A DNA stretch of 64,000 nucleotides from Euryarchaeota archaeon UBA552. Its GTDB lineage: Archaea; Thermoplasmatota; Poseidoniia; Poseidoniales; Thalassarchaeaceae. The translations under genes were made by a program, and so were the position numbers. The stretch lies in NCBI GenBank assembly GCA_002499585.1, contig DAMH01000012.1, positions 713 to 64,712 on the forward strand, in the 5' to 3' direction. This document shows positions 52,026 to 61,026 of this stretch, one piece after another (the first letter of the stretch is position 1; every line of letters begins with the position of its first letter). A model generated the notes under the pieces. The model saw only the letters and a list, made by a program, of their open reading frames with translations. It had not been told where the DNA came from and made no database searches.

Positions 52026-53258
52026 ATGGTAGCCAAGCCGGAGATCGTTACTCCCGGGGTACTTACCCACATAGATCCTCAATCAAAACTGGGACATGGG
52101 CTCGCACTCTCAGACAACGGGGTCATTGCAGTTGCATCTGGTTTTTTATCCCAAGAAGAGGGCATTTGGCATGTTGTCAATAACAATTCAACCGTCAACT
52201 CGTTAGAGGTTGGAGATGAAATAATCGGGGAAGTTCACGGTTTACAGCCAAAAGTCGCTATAATCCGAATATTAAGCGTCCAAAAGGAAGGTAGTGAAGA
52301 AAAGTCGTTGCCCGCAGAACAGATGTTCGCAGACATAACTGTGACAGAATTATGCGATCGATTCATGCCCTCAGCAGGGGACGCGATGCGAAAAAGGGAC
52401 ATCATAAGGGCCATGATCCTTACAACAGAACCGATAGCCCGTGCAACAACAAAGTCTCACAAATCTTTGGGCGTGTTGCATGCAATCTGCACAACTTGCG
52501 GTTACACACTTCAAGCAAGCGATAAGACAGTAGATTTCAATGTGGAATGCCCAAGGTGTGACTACAGGGGGTATCGGGTCCTTTCTTCAGACTTTAACAA
52601 TCTCAACGGATTGGACATTGTAAAAATAAATCGCGAGGGAACACGATGGTCCGCTGAAGCCGAGAACATGCTTGGGCACGATGGGGCTAGACCATACCTC
52701 TCACCTGTTGCCGACCACCGGAGGGGTTGGATTCATTCAGCGCCAAAGAGTGGTATCAATTCTAGGTCCAATCGAGGGCAGAATCGTCCTAGAAGAGAGA
52801 TGCATGACGCGAAATGCACGCTCTGTGGAGATAACACCAAGGTGCCATTCGAGCCTACAATGGGGAAGCCGATAAGGTGCAGAGATTGTTTAGACAAGGT
52901 AAAACAAGGTGTCGCAGATAAAGAAATGCTGGCCAAAGAACGTAATCTCTTGATCAAACAAAAGAAAGAATATGAGAAAAACGCTCCATTGCGCTTGTTT
53001 GTAGGGAGATTACCTCGGGATGCTCTGGAAGAGGATCTGAGAAATCTTTTCGGCAAACATGGAAATGTTGTAGACTTTCACATGCCTGTAGATAGGGAAA
53101 CCGGCAATCCTCGGGGTTTTGCATTCGTTACCATGTCGCCCAAATCTTCTGGTGAAGTTGCAATAGAGAAATTGAATGGGTCAGAATTTGGTGGCCGGAA
53201 AATAGTCGTCGAGGCAAGCCAGAAAGATGAGAGAAAAAGAAACTCAAGGCGAAGATAA
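52026..53258 (+). CDS. Exosome subunit Csl4 fused to CxxC-x17-CxxC zinc ribbon and RRM
   Basis: A 410-residue protein with three parts. Residues 1-190 are an archaeal Csl4: an N-terminal beta domain (VTPGVLTHID), an S1-like region (VGDEIIGEVHG to about 145) and a zinc ribbon with C155, C158, C175 and C178 (CTTCGY ... CPRCDY). Residues about 191-320 are a linker holding a second ribbon with C264, C267, C285 and C288, exactly a CxxC-x17-CxxC motif. Residues 322-400 are an RNA recognition motif with RNP2 LFVGRLP (324-330) and RNP1 RGFAFVTM (363-370), then a basic tail ending NSRRR. Csl4 caps the RNA exosome and selects substrates; the extra RNA-binding modules would extend that role. Standard archaeal Csl4 ends near residue 190. 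The parts are in one uninterrupted frame. Confidence 0.9.
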   Translation: MVAKPEIVTPGVLTHIDPQSKLGHGLALSDNGVIAVASGFLSQEEGIWHVVNNNSTVNSLEVGDEIIGEVHGLQPKVAIIRILSVQKEGSEEKSLPAEQMFADITVTELCDRFMPSAGDAMRKRDIIRAMILTTEPIARATTKSHKSLGVLHAICTTCGYTLQASDKTVDFNVECPRCDYRGYRVLSSDFNNLNGLDIVKINREGTRWSAEAENMLGHDGARPYLSPVADHRRGWIHSAPKSGINSRSNRGQNRPRREMHDAKCTLCGDNTKVPFEPTMGKPIRCRDCLDKVKQGVADKEMLAKERNLLIKQKKEYEKNAPLRLFVGRLPRDALEEDLRNLFGKHGNVVDFHMPVDRETGNPRGFAFVTMSPKSSGEVAIEKLNGSEFGGRKIVVEASQKDERKRNSRRR

Positions 53259-53325
53259 ACCACAATCGAAAATCTGTGCAGAGGGATGATGTGTGAGGCA
53301 ACTCCTGATTGTTCTCGAATCGCCG

Positions 53326-56300
53326 TCAGTTGACCGGATCCCATTGGACATTCAAGGAACCGTTGGGATCAACACGCAAAACCGGCTTCCATTTTCCACC
53401 ATCGGTGTCAGCAGGAATCGACCTTCTAATTGTCCCAATGACTTCAGGATGCAGTAAAACGGACAGGGACGATCCATCCGAGGAGTATACGCCCTCGCCA
53501 ATATTAATCGGTATCCACGATGGGGGCGCTTTCTGGGGGGGAGCCATTCCTTTCTCGGGGTAGGACTTAGCTTCCTCGGCTTCCGGGGTTTCTAATTCCT
53601 CATCCCCCTCGACCTCATCTGGGCCGCCGTCTTCTCCGCCCCCTTCACTTTTCTTTCCAGGGTCGTCGACATCACCCTCGTCAGAGTCTTCTTGTTCAGT
53701 TTTGATTTTACTGACCCCTATGCGCTCAACCACTGACTCTGATCCTTCCTTGGCAGTCCCAATACCCATACCTCCTCTGGAGGCATAGAGAACACCTTGT
53801 CCGATTAAGGACAATGCGGCTGCGAACAACATCACAGGGAACCATAGACCGGCATCGGGAGGAACTGCGATTAAGAATCCAATTGGTATTCCAACCAGGC
53901 CAAATCCACGCCTCCATGGCTGGTCCATCGAGAATCCGATCAAAGAGTGGTGGCCCGAGACTCCTAGGACGACTAATGGGAATACCATGTGCGACCCATC
54001 AATGGAGTATAGGAAGCCAACCAAGAAGACCCAAAGACTAGCAAATTTACTGATCTCCTCGCCATGATCTCTCATAGAAATTTTACCGAATTCCTTCGGC
54101 CCCTTCCATGCCAAGTATACCAGAACTAGGCACTGTACCATCGGGATGAAGAATAATTTACTGATTTCAGGGTCGGTCCAATCTAGGTCAATAGCTGCCA
54201 TGATGGGCCAAGAGATAGTTTGGAACATCAGCCCGACATACAACAACAATTTTTTTCCAGACACAACTCCGTCAAGCGTCATTATCAGGGAGGAGACTAT
54301 CCAGGTCAAGAATCCAATCTCAGCAGACAATACGAGCAATCCGTACAGCCAACCTCTGCTTGAAAGTCCAATTATTTCGACCTCGTTGAACCTGTATGAT
54401 ATTAGATCGGTGGAGAAGAAATTACCCTGTCCCTTGTCCTCCTGTTCGTAATCGTGGTATTTGGTCAACACGCCTGTCTTGAGGATAACGATTTGCATGC
54501 CAGCGATGATAGCTCCTAGGAGACAACTCCATGCGACTATATCATCAGTACCCATACGACTTATCCATTCTTCTTGTTCCAACCAATCTAGCAGATTGTA
54601 GAAACCCCAAACAAACGCAAGTGGAGCGACGTAGAACCACTGGATAATACCGTTCTTCCAAGCATAACCGGTGAAAATTACGACGATGAAAATCCAAGCA
54701 ACTCGGAAATCTGGTATCAGGTATGAGAACGCTAATGCCCCCGCTATTCCAACCGTGAGCATTTCCTCTTTCCCCCATCTGGATTCACCCAGTGGGCGAT
54801 CCTCAGTTCGAATTGCGTAAAATGAGAACAGCAACTGAGCCAACATGAAGAGGCATATCCATCTCGGGCCAAGACTCGTGTCTCCTCCGAGATACGGTAT
54901 ATTTTCCAGAGCTAGAACAATGTTCATTGAGGGTATTTCCGGGGCTGTCAGGAGTCCAGCGTACACTATACCAGCAATCGGCAAAGCAAACATGACACCC
55001 GTGTTGACATGGGTGGTAGCTCGGTATGCAACTATAATGAACACTGGGAACGCCAGTAACCCTCCCGAGACATCTGTACTCCCAATCAACAGGAGTGTGA
55101 ATAACGTACCAACTCCTATCCTTCGGGCCTCATCAGAGACATCATCAATCTTCTTCAAGAGTCTATCTACAATAACCAGGGGTGCTAAAATTGCCACATC
55201 TCTGATCATCCTCTCGATTATGACTTCGTAGTAGTAATCCTCTTGGTTGAAAATCCCCGTAGACGGAATCGCGAAGGTGGCAACGATGGCAGCACCAACC
55301 AATCTACGCGTCGGGCTCACCTCGCCGAATCCACCGCATTCCATCACCAGAATGCCGCCTGCAAGGATGATGTGCAGTATGGTAAATCTGTACAGATTTA
55401 TGTCATCTACGGTGATATCGGTTTCCAGACAAAGCATTGAAACCAGTATCAAAACAACCGATCCAAGGACGACCGGAGATAGGAGTATGGATGCTTCATC
55501 AGGGTTTCTGAATCTAGCATCTCCGTAAATGACCGCTCCGACCACCAGCGGAAGAAGGTGGAAATCTCCAAACTCGAGAGGTATCATCGCCCTGTCTCGA
55601 ACCGATATAAGGGACACGGCTGAGAGAAGCGCAAGTATGCAGCCCCACTTCCAAACGGACTCTTGACTTTCATGCACATCAACGTCGACCCTCCTAATTT
55701 GTAGGATTCCGATAGACAACAATAGTGCAGCATAGACCCATCCTGTTTGATCAGCGAGTGGGACTAATGCCCCGGCCAGAATTGCAACTGATGATGCACT
55801 CATTGATACAAATCTTCCACGTGACTCGCTCCATAGCCCCAGAGCCACTAGTACAGGTAGCAGTATCAATCCTAATACAAAGGCGTTTGAGAAAGAATAT
55901 TCACCGATTTCAATGAATATCCCGCCATTTTGATTTGCTATGATCGCTGAAATCGTCCAAGCAGTGATCATCGCGTAGTAGGTTGAGCGCACGACCCAGT
56001 CTCTTGCATGGTCTCGGGTCTCAAGATAGACGAAGGCTGCAATGCCAACAGCCCAGGCCATTAACGCCCCCTCAGATTCCAGAAGGGCTAGAGCCAAAGC
56101 AAGTCCAATGGGCATTGCAGGAGTTCTTTGCATTGTGGTCGGGGCGAACCACCCGATTAGAAGTGCAGCCCATAGCCAGAATGCCAATCCAAATGGGTGG
56201 TTGGATACCTCAAAACTACCAATTTGGAAACCCGTATCATTTGAAGCAGCTACAAATTGCATTACAAGAATCCCAAATATGACAAAACCCGAGCTTTGCT

Positions 56301-57096
56301 CCATCATTTCCCTTTTCAGGCCCCTATCGGTAGCTGTCATTCCAACGAGTACTACCATTAGCACCATCCATCCTCCGGATTCGACAGAATTGATTGCCGC
56401 TACCAGAGCGGGGACTACCATACTTGCTCCGGCTGATATCAGGTACAGAATTGACCTATCAAGTCTCAGAGCATGAATCATTGCCGCCCCTAAAAGCAGA
56501 ACGTGGGAGACGGTATTCCAGCTGTCGAACACTCCGCCAGCGTAATCTACCCATATTGTAATTGCAGACAGAGATAGTGAAATTGGGGCCAGTATTACCA
56601 CCGTTCTCGGAAGAGTACCGAGCCCATGCCTCTGTATCATATTGGTCGATATCTCCATCACCAGCAACAACGAAACTGCCTGAATGATCGCCAATTCTTC
56701 AGTCGGAGCCCATTGATTATCAATAATTTGTCCATCATAGAATCCTGCTTCGTTGAGGGCATAGGCCAAGTATCTTGTCAACCAGATTGAGGATAGAGAT
56801 CCACAAAGGACGGCAATTCCACCGACATAATCTTCGATCATGTTTTGTTCCCTGACGCTTCCTTCCTGCATCCTCTTCCACTCGTGAAAACCAATGCATG
56901 AAAGTGCGATCATACCAAGCATCCCCCCAAGAATCAAATACGAGTCGTTACTTTCCGCAGTCAATTCAAATGTAACAAAATAAATGGCGTAGGCCAGCAC
57001 TGCTGCACCTAATCCAATTGAGGCATAGAATCCTACTTTTGCTTCATCAAATCCACCCGATGATATCGTAGCACTATCAGGAACATGGTCTTCCAT
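53326..57096 (-). CDS. Giant multi-pass membrane protein with acidic linker and C-terminal domain, unknown function
   Basis: A 1256-residue protein made mostly of hydrophobic helices, by eye about 30 membrane spans through residue about 1100. An acidic, low-complexity stretch (EDSDEGDVDDPGKK onward, rich in E, D, G and P) follows, and then a small C-terminal domain of about 80 residues (PSWIPINIGEGVYSSDG ... WDPVN). The N-terminus is short and cytoplasmic-looking. I recognise no family; its general look recalls the large DUF2339-type polytopic proteins, but I see no diagnostic motif. It lies 39 bases downstream of the aldehyde dehydrogenase gene and may share its transcript. It converges on the Csl4-RRM gene. 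Confidence 0.85.
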   Translation of the reverse strand: MEDHVPDSATISSGGFDEAKVGFYASIGLGAAVLAYAIYFVTFELTAESNDSYLILGGMLGMIALSCIGFHEWKRMQEGSVREQNMIEDYVGGIAVLCGSLSSIWLTRYLAYALNEAGFYDGQIIDNQWAPTEELAIIQAVSLLLVMEISTNMIQRHGLGTLPRTVVILAPISLSLSAITIWVDYAGGVFDSWNTVSHVLLLGAAMIHALRLDRSILYLISAGASMVVPALVAAINSVESGGWMVLMVVLVGMTATDRGLKREMMEQSSGFVIFGILVMQFVAASNDTGFQIGSFEVSNHPFGLAFWLWAALLIGWFAPTTMQRTPAMPIGLALALALLESEGALMAWAVGIAAFVYLETRDHARDWVVRSTYYAMITAWTISAIIANQNGGIFIEIGEYSFSNAFVLGLILLPVLVALGLWSESRGRFVSMSASSVAILAGALVPLADQTGWVYAALLLSIGILQIRRVDVDVHESQESVWKWGCILALLSAVSLISVRDRAMIPLEFGDFHLLPLVVGAVIYGDARFRNPDEASILLSPVVLGSVVLILVSMLCLETDITVDDINLYRFTILHIILAGGILVMECGGFGEVSPTRRLVGAAIVATFAIPSTGIFNQEDYYYEVIIERMIRDVAILAPLVIVDRLLKKIDDVSDEARRIGVGTLFTLLLIGSTDVSGGLLAFPVFIIVAYRATTHVNTGVMFALPIAGIVYAGLLTAPEIPSMNIVLALENIPYLGGDTSLGPRWICLFMLAQLLFSFYAIRTEDRPLGESRWGKEEMLTVGIAGALAFSYLIPDFRVAWIFIVVIFTGYAWKNGIIQWFYVAPLAFVWGFYNLLDWLEQEEWISRMGTDDIVAWSCLLGAIIAGMQIVILKTGVLTKYHDYEQEDKGQGNFFSTDLISYRFNEVEIIGLSSRGWLYGLLVLSAEIGFLTWIVSSLIMTLDGVVSGKKLLLYVGLMFQTISWPIMAAIDLDWTDPEISKLFFIPMVQCLVLVYLAWKGPKEFGKISMRDHGEEISKFASLWVFLVGFLYSIDGSHMVFPLVVLGVSGHHSLIGFSMDQPWRRGFGLVGIPIGFLIAVPPDAGLWFPVMLFAAALSLIGQGVLYASRGGMGIGTAKEGSESVVERIGVSKIKTEQEDSDEGDVDDPGKKSEGGGEDGGPDEVEGDEELETPEAEEAKSYPEKGMAPPQKAPPSWIPINIGEGVYSSDGSSLSVLLHPEVIGTIRRSIPADTDGGKWKPVLRVDPNGSLNVQWDPVN

Positions 57097-57135
57097 GCAT
57101 CTAGATTATACCTTACAGGTATAGAGATTGAGGCG

Positions 57136-58593
57136 TCATTGGTTGTCTTTGTCCAAAATACAGACATTTAGTGGTTCAGAGAAGAAATCCAGACTCCAAC
57201 GCCCTCCTTCCCTACCTATTCCGCTGTCTCCAACTCCTCCGAAAGGTGTTCTCAGATCTCTGTGTAACCAAGTGTTGACCCACATTATTCCTGTTCGGAT
57301 TCTCTCTGCCACTCTTCGCCCCTTTTCCAGATCCTCGGTCCACACACTGCCTGCCAGACCATAATTCGTGTTGTTTGCGATCTCTATGGCTTGTTCCTCG
57401 TCATCGAATGGATGTATGGTCACGATGGGACCGAATATCTCCTCTGTCGAGCATCTGGAGTCCACGGAGAGCCCTGAAATAACAGTTGGATTCATCCAAT
57501 AACCGTCTGAAAACCGTCTTTCCAGTTGCGGATACATATTTTTGTGACCGCCTGTGAGGAATTCTCCACCCTCTTCAGCTGCAATATCTACGTATCTCAT
57601 GACTTTCATTAGGTGATCCTTTGAAATTAGCGCCCCCAACTCAGTTTCTTCGTGACCTGGATCTCCTATCTTCAACTGTTTGACCGATTGGACCAACCGA
57701 TTCGTAAAATCATTGTAAATTTCTCTTTCAACAAGTATCCTAGATCCACACAAACAAACTTGCCCTTGATTTAAAAACGCCGATCTGGTTACACCACTGA
57801 CCGTTGCTTCCAACGAACAGTCAGCAAAAACTATGCTTGAATTCTTACCTCCTAGCTCCAAACTCAATTTCTTGAAATGGGGAGCAGCTACAGAGGCTAC
57901 CTTTGCACCAGTGGCCGTTCCACCAGTGAATGACACTAGGTTGACATCGCGGTGAGCAACCAAATCATGGCCCGCACCCTCGCCATTTCCGTGAATTAGG
58001 TTCACGACCCCTGGCGGAAGGCCGACCGAATTGATGGTCTCCATCAACAAGTTAGCAGTCATCGGAGTAAGCTCACTTGGTTTGCAAACAACTGTGTTTC
58101 CCATACCAATCGCAGGTGCAACTTTCCAAGACAGAAGGTAGAGCGGTAGGTTCCAGGGCGTTATGAGTGCACCAACTCCTACGGGATTGTATGACACGAA
58201 ATTTTTTGCATCACTCATTTCGAAGGTTTCACTCCTCCTTTCCCTTATCATCTGTGCGAAAAACCTGAAATTCATCACCGATCTATTTGCATCAACCTGC
58301 CGTGCTAACGTTATTGGCTTCCCAGTGTCTCGGCTTTCTGTTGTCGCTATTTTATCATAATTTGACTCCAGTGCGTCCCCGATCTTGTCTAACCAATCAG
58401 CCCTTTCAGATGATTCTAGGCCCGCCCACATTGGAAACGCACTCCTCGCAGATGACACTGCGAGGTCTACATCACCTCGAGATGAGTTGGGGACCCGAGC
58501 AAACTTACAGCCTGTCGAGGGCTCAAGAATGTCTATCCAATCATTACTCAGAGAGGGTTTGAATTCCCCTCCAATAAAATTCTGCAAATCCAT
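57136..58593 (-). CDS. Aldehyde dehydrogenase, 2-aminomuconate-semialdehyde dehydrogenase (ALDH8A1)-like
   Basis: A 485-residue NAD-dependent aldehyde dehydrogenase. It has catalytic Cys at about 280 in FLNQGQVCLCGSR, general-base Glu at about 246 in SLELGGKN, and oxyanion Asn at about 148 in TPWNLPLYLLSWK. The segments SVMNFRFFAQ, PWNLPLYLLSWK, HFKKLSLELGGKNSSIVF and QVCLC match the ALDH8A1 / hydroxymuconic-semialdehyde branch closely, as I recall those sequences. That branch oxidises 2-aminomuconate semialdehyde in tryptophan breakdown. The start ATG overlaps the asparaginase-family stop as TGATG, suggesting coupling. It is the last enzyme gene of a five-gene run. Confidence 0.9.
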   Translation of the reverse strand: MDLQNFIGGEFKPSLSNDWIDILEPSTGCKFARVPNSSRGDVDLAVSSARSAFPMWAGLESSERADWLDKIGDALESNYDKIATTESRDTGKPITLARQVDANRSVMNFRFFAQMIRERRSETFEMSDAKNFVSYNPVGVGALITPWNLPLYLLSWKVAPAIGMGNTVVCKPSELTPMTANLLMETINSVGLPPGVVNLIHGNGEGAGHDLVAHRDVNLVSFTGGTATGAKVASVAAPHFKKLSLELGGKNSSIVFADCSLEATVSGVTRSAFLNQGQVCLCGSRILVEREIYNDFTNRLVQSVKQLKIGDPGHEETELGALISKDHLMKVMRYVDIAAEEGGEFLTGGHKNMYPQLERRFSDGYWMNPTVISGLSVDSRCSTEEIFGPIVTIHPFDDEEQAIEIANNTNYGLAGSVWTEDLEKGRRVAERIRTGIMWVNTWLHRDLRTPFGGVGDSGIGREGGRWSLDFFSEPLNVCILDKDNQ

Positions 58594-59774
58594 CAAGAAC
58601 CACTCTCCCCTTCATTTGCGAAAGGGTCTGATCTTGTCATTGCATCAGAGTAATTCCTCCAATCAAGGGAAAATCTGTCTCTGTCAGGGTCCCACTCGTC
58701 CCAAGTGACAATTGACTCCAGTGCTTCGGAATATAGTGGTGGGACTATTCCTGGTACGATGAAAGCCTTCTGACGGTGCAGTGGGTAGGGATTCCTAAGG
58801 TGAATTCCTAGAACGCCCAGCACTGCTCTTGATATGTACCATGTAGCTTGACTATTCCACCCGTGCGCGATTTTGATTACTATCCCAAGTCCTTTCGGCC
58901 AGTCTTTGTGGACAACAGACAGCCCAAGAAGGCCATCTGCTCCTTCTTTTGCTAGGATGGAACCATCGCCAGCCTTGAGGCACGTCGAGTCCAATCTGTT
59001 GAATCCCCCGACTAAATCCGGATTTTTGTTCATAGCCTCCCATATCCAGTCCTCGTCCCTTCTGTTGGCCAGATTTGCGAACATCACGGCAAGCTCGTTC
59101 ACTGTATTTGAGACGGTAGGCATACCACACCCGTCCTTGGCGACCCTGTCTGGGTTCCACGATGGATCTTCCATGTAATCCCTCAACACATCGACGTAAA
59201 GTGGGAACCAGGCAGAGTTGGGAAGGGTGTAACCTGCTCTTTTGATGCCCATTAATCGCATTCCCTTCAGTACTGCAGCATGTTCACCAGAGCAAGTGTG
59301 AAACCACCTTCGAGGCCGCCTGACTTGTCTGCCAAATTGCACAAGAGGAACATCGAGGGGGCATTGCATCAACCCCCATTCTGATTCATTGAGTATTGAC
59401 TGCGCAGCAGAAACGTGTTCAGTGTCACCGTTGTGGGACGAGCATGATATAGACTTCTGACTCCAATCAAGTTCTTTGTCAAGAACCTCTGCGAAAACCT
59501 TCATCATGAATGGCTTCATCATTGATCGTCCATATATCAGGACGTTCCCTCCAAAGGAATGTATTATTTCACCGCCGTGGGCCCATGCCACTGCACCATG
59601 AATTGTGTTTTCTGAGACATCCATGCGTCTGAAATCAACAAGTGGCTCCCATTCAACATCACGACCTGTAGCAATATTCTCGAATTTTTCACCGAGAGGT
59701 GTCGTCGGATAGACATTCGACCCTGGCCTTCCGCTTGAAACAGAAGAAGGGCGATTGTTTGGGTCTTTTCCCAT
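58593..59774 (-). CDS. Asparaginase II family (AnsA/Rhizobium-type) protein
   Basis: A 393-residue protein of the asparaginase_II (PF06089-type) family. It carries YGRSMMKPFMMKVFAE, SCSSHNGDTEHVSAAQ, HTCSGEHAAVLKGM (usually NCSGKHAGML) and DGCGMPTVSNTVNELA. Family members hydrolyse asparagine to aspartate and ammonia and have a serine beta-lactamase-like/glutaminase-type SxxK site. Lys replaced by Glu in CSGxH is a visible departure that may shift the substrate. The ATG starts directly after the LLM stop (TAGATG), and the stop overlaps the aldehyde dehydrogenase start. In this cluster it may deaminate or hydrolyse a pathway amide rather than free asparagine; that is inference. Confidence 0.88.
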   Translation of the reverse strand: MGKDPNNRPSSVSSGRPGSNVYPTTPLGEKFENIATGRDVEWEPLVDFRRMDVSENTIHGAVAWAHGGEIIHSFGGNVLIYGRSMMKPFMMKVFAEVLDKELDWSQKSISCSSHNGDTEHVSAAQSILNESEWGLMQCPLDVPLVQFGRQVRRPRRWFHTCSGEHAAVLKGMRLMGIKRAGYTLPNSAWFPLYVDVLRDYMEDPSWNPDRVAKDGCGMPTVSNTVNELAVMFANLANRRDEDWIWEAMNKNPDLVGGFNRLDSTCLKAGDGSILAKEGADGLLGLSVVHKDWPKGLGIVIKIAHGWNSQATWYISRAVLGVLGIHLRNPYPLHRQKAFIVPGIVPPLYSEALESIVTWDEWDPDRDRFSLDWRNYSDAMTRSDPFANEGESGS

Positions 59775-61016
59775 CTAGACACCTCCGTTGACTCTGGGTA
59801 CTACCTTGGTCATGAATGACTCCATGTCTCGTTTAACCCTCTCATTATCGTGGTTAAAGAAATCAAACCAGCACATAATCCTGTCATCAGGATGAAATCT
59901 CTCGCTCAGTTGATTAGCAACGTCTTGGACATTTCCAATGACCGCATTGTCAACCGCCCTCTCCACCTTGCTGGGATCGATTGTACCTTCCAAGGCTGAC
60001 CAATAGGTTTTGATTGAGGAGCGGGACTCCTCTAATGCCGCATAACTTTTTTCAGACTCTGAGAGGCCAGGCTCGTCATTGAGGAAAACCATCACCGTTC
60101 GAGGCATCATAGACCTCTCCCACGGGCCTCCGTCCTCATGGTAATTTGCCTTCATCCTTGCATGGGTCTCTTCGATGACTTCGGGGGGTGTGATACTGAG
60201 ATTGAACACTTGAACCGGACGCCATTTGTTTACCTCTATCTGCAGTGTCTTATCATGGCTGCCGAGAACCAAGTTGAGAAGATCTCTGTTCCATTCCATA
60301 GGTACTGTTGCGATCGACTCAAACTCATACCGTCTTGGAATGAGTATGTTATCGGGAGGTTCATCCAGCTTCAATTCTTCAATCGCCGTGTTTTGAACCA
60401 AAGCCCATTCTCTATCCGATCTGAAGTCGTCACGTCTCAGGAATGTCTCTTTGATCATGCTTGAATCGATCACCTCACCTGATATTAACCGGAGAAAAAT
60501 CTCACTGGCTTCAGAAAATATCTTGCCTCTGAGCACCTTCCAAGACACCTCCTCTAGCCTGTTTCTCGGTGAAATACCGTAAGGCCTAGCCATGAACTCG
60601 AACCTACCTGCAGAAAATCCGATGTGGATGCGCCGCGATTCCGATGGATCCATGCCGTGAAGTGTGATCAGGGACCCCACCCTTTCAGCTTGAGCGATGG
60701 GGCCGCCAGAGGCCAATATCGACATAACTGCACTTCCGACCTCCATCTTTTTTGTGCGAGATAAGACCACTCCTGCGGTTTGGAAGAAATCAGTACACAG
60801 ACCGACCTCTCCTGGGTAGTGGGGAACAACTGGACTGGAATTCTTCTTTTGTACTTCTGTGGAAAGATGGGCTTGGGCGATCCAACCAACTCCAAATCCT
60901 AACTCATCAGCCTTGATAGCTTGATCTAGAAAATTTGAATACATCTCCAATTCCGTGGGTTTGTACCCTCTGGAGTCGGGTGTTTGTGAGATGGAAAAGA
61001 AAATATCGAATTCCAT
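59775..61016 (-). CDS. LLM-class (luciferase-like) flavin-dependent oxidoreductase
   Basis: A 413-residue bacterial-luciferase-like TIM-barrel protein. It has an N-terminal MEFDIFFSISQTPD strand, ADELGFGVGWIAQAHLS after the first helix, and the flavin-region LASGGPIAQAERVGSLITLHGM and RIHIGFSAGRFEFMARPYGI. The family uses FMN or F420 for monooxygenation or hydride transfer. Which cofactor is used is not visible. It is longer than the usual 330-370, owing to a middle insert around residues 200-260. ATG 61016 is chosen since it starts the barrel and leaves ten bases after the SDR stop. It is third in the five-gene run. Confidence 0.87.
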   Translation of the reverse strand: MEFDIFFSISQTPDSRGYKPTELEMYSNFLDQAIKADELGFGVGWIAQAHLSTEVQKKNSSPVVPHYPGEVGLCTDFFQTAGVVLSRTKKMEVGSAVMSILASGGPIAQAERVGSLITLHGMDPSESRRIHIGFSAGRFEFMARPYGISPRNRLEEVSWKVLRGKIFSEASEIFLRLISGEVIDSSMIKETFLRRDDFRSDREWALVQNTAIEELKLDEPPDNILIPRRYEFESIATVPMEWNRDLLNLVLGSHDKTLQIEVNKWRPVQVFNLSITPPEVIEETHARMKANYHEDGGPWERSMMPRTVMVFLNDEPGLSESEKSYAALEESRSSIKTYWSALEGTIDPSKVERAVDNAVIGNVQDVANQLSERFHPDDRIMCWFDFFNHDNERVKRDMESFMTKVVPRVNGGV

Positions 61017-61026
61017 CGGTGTGACC

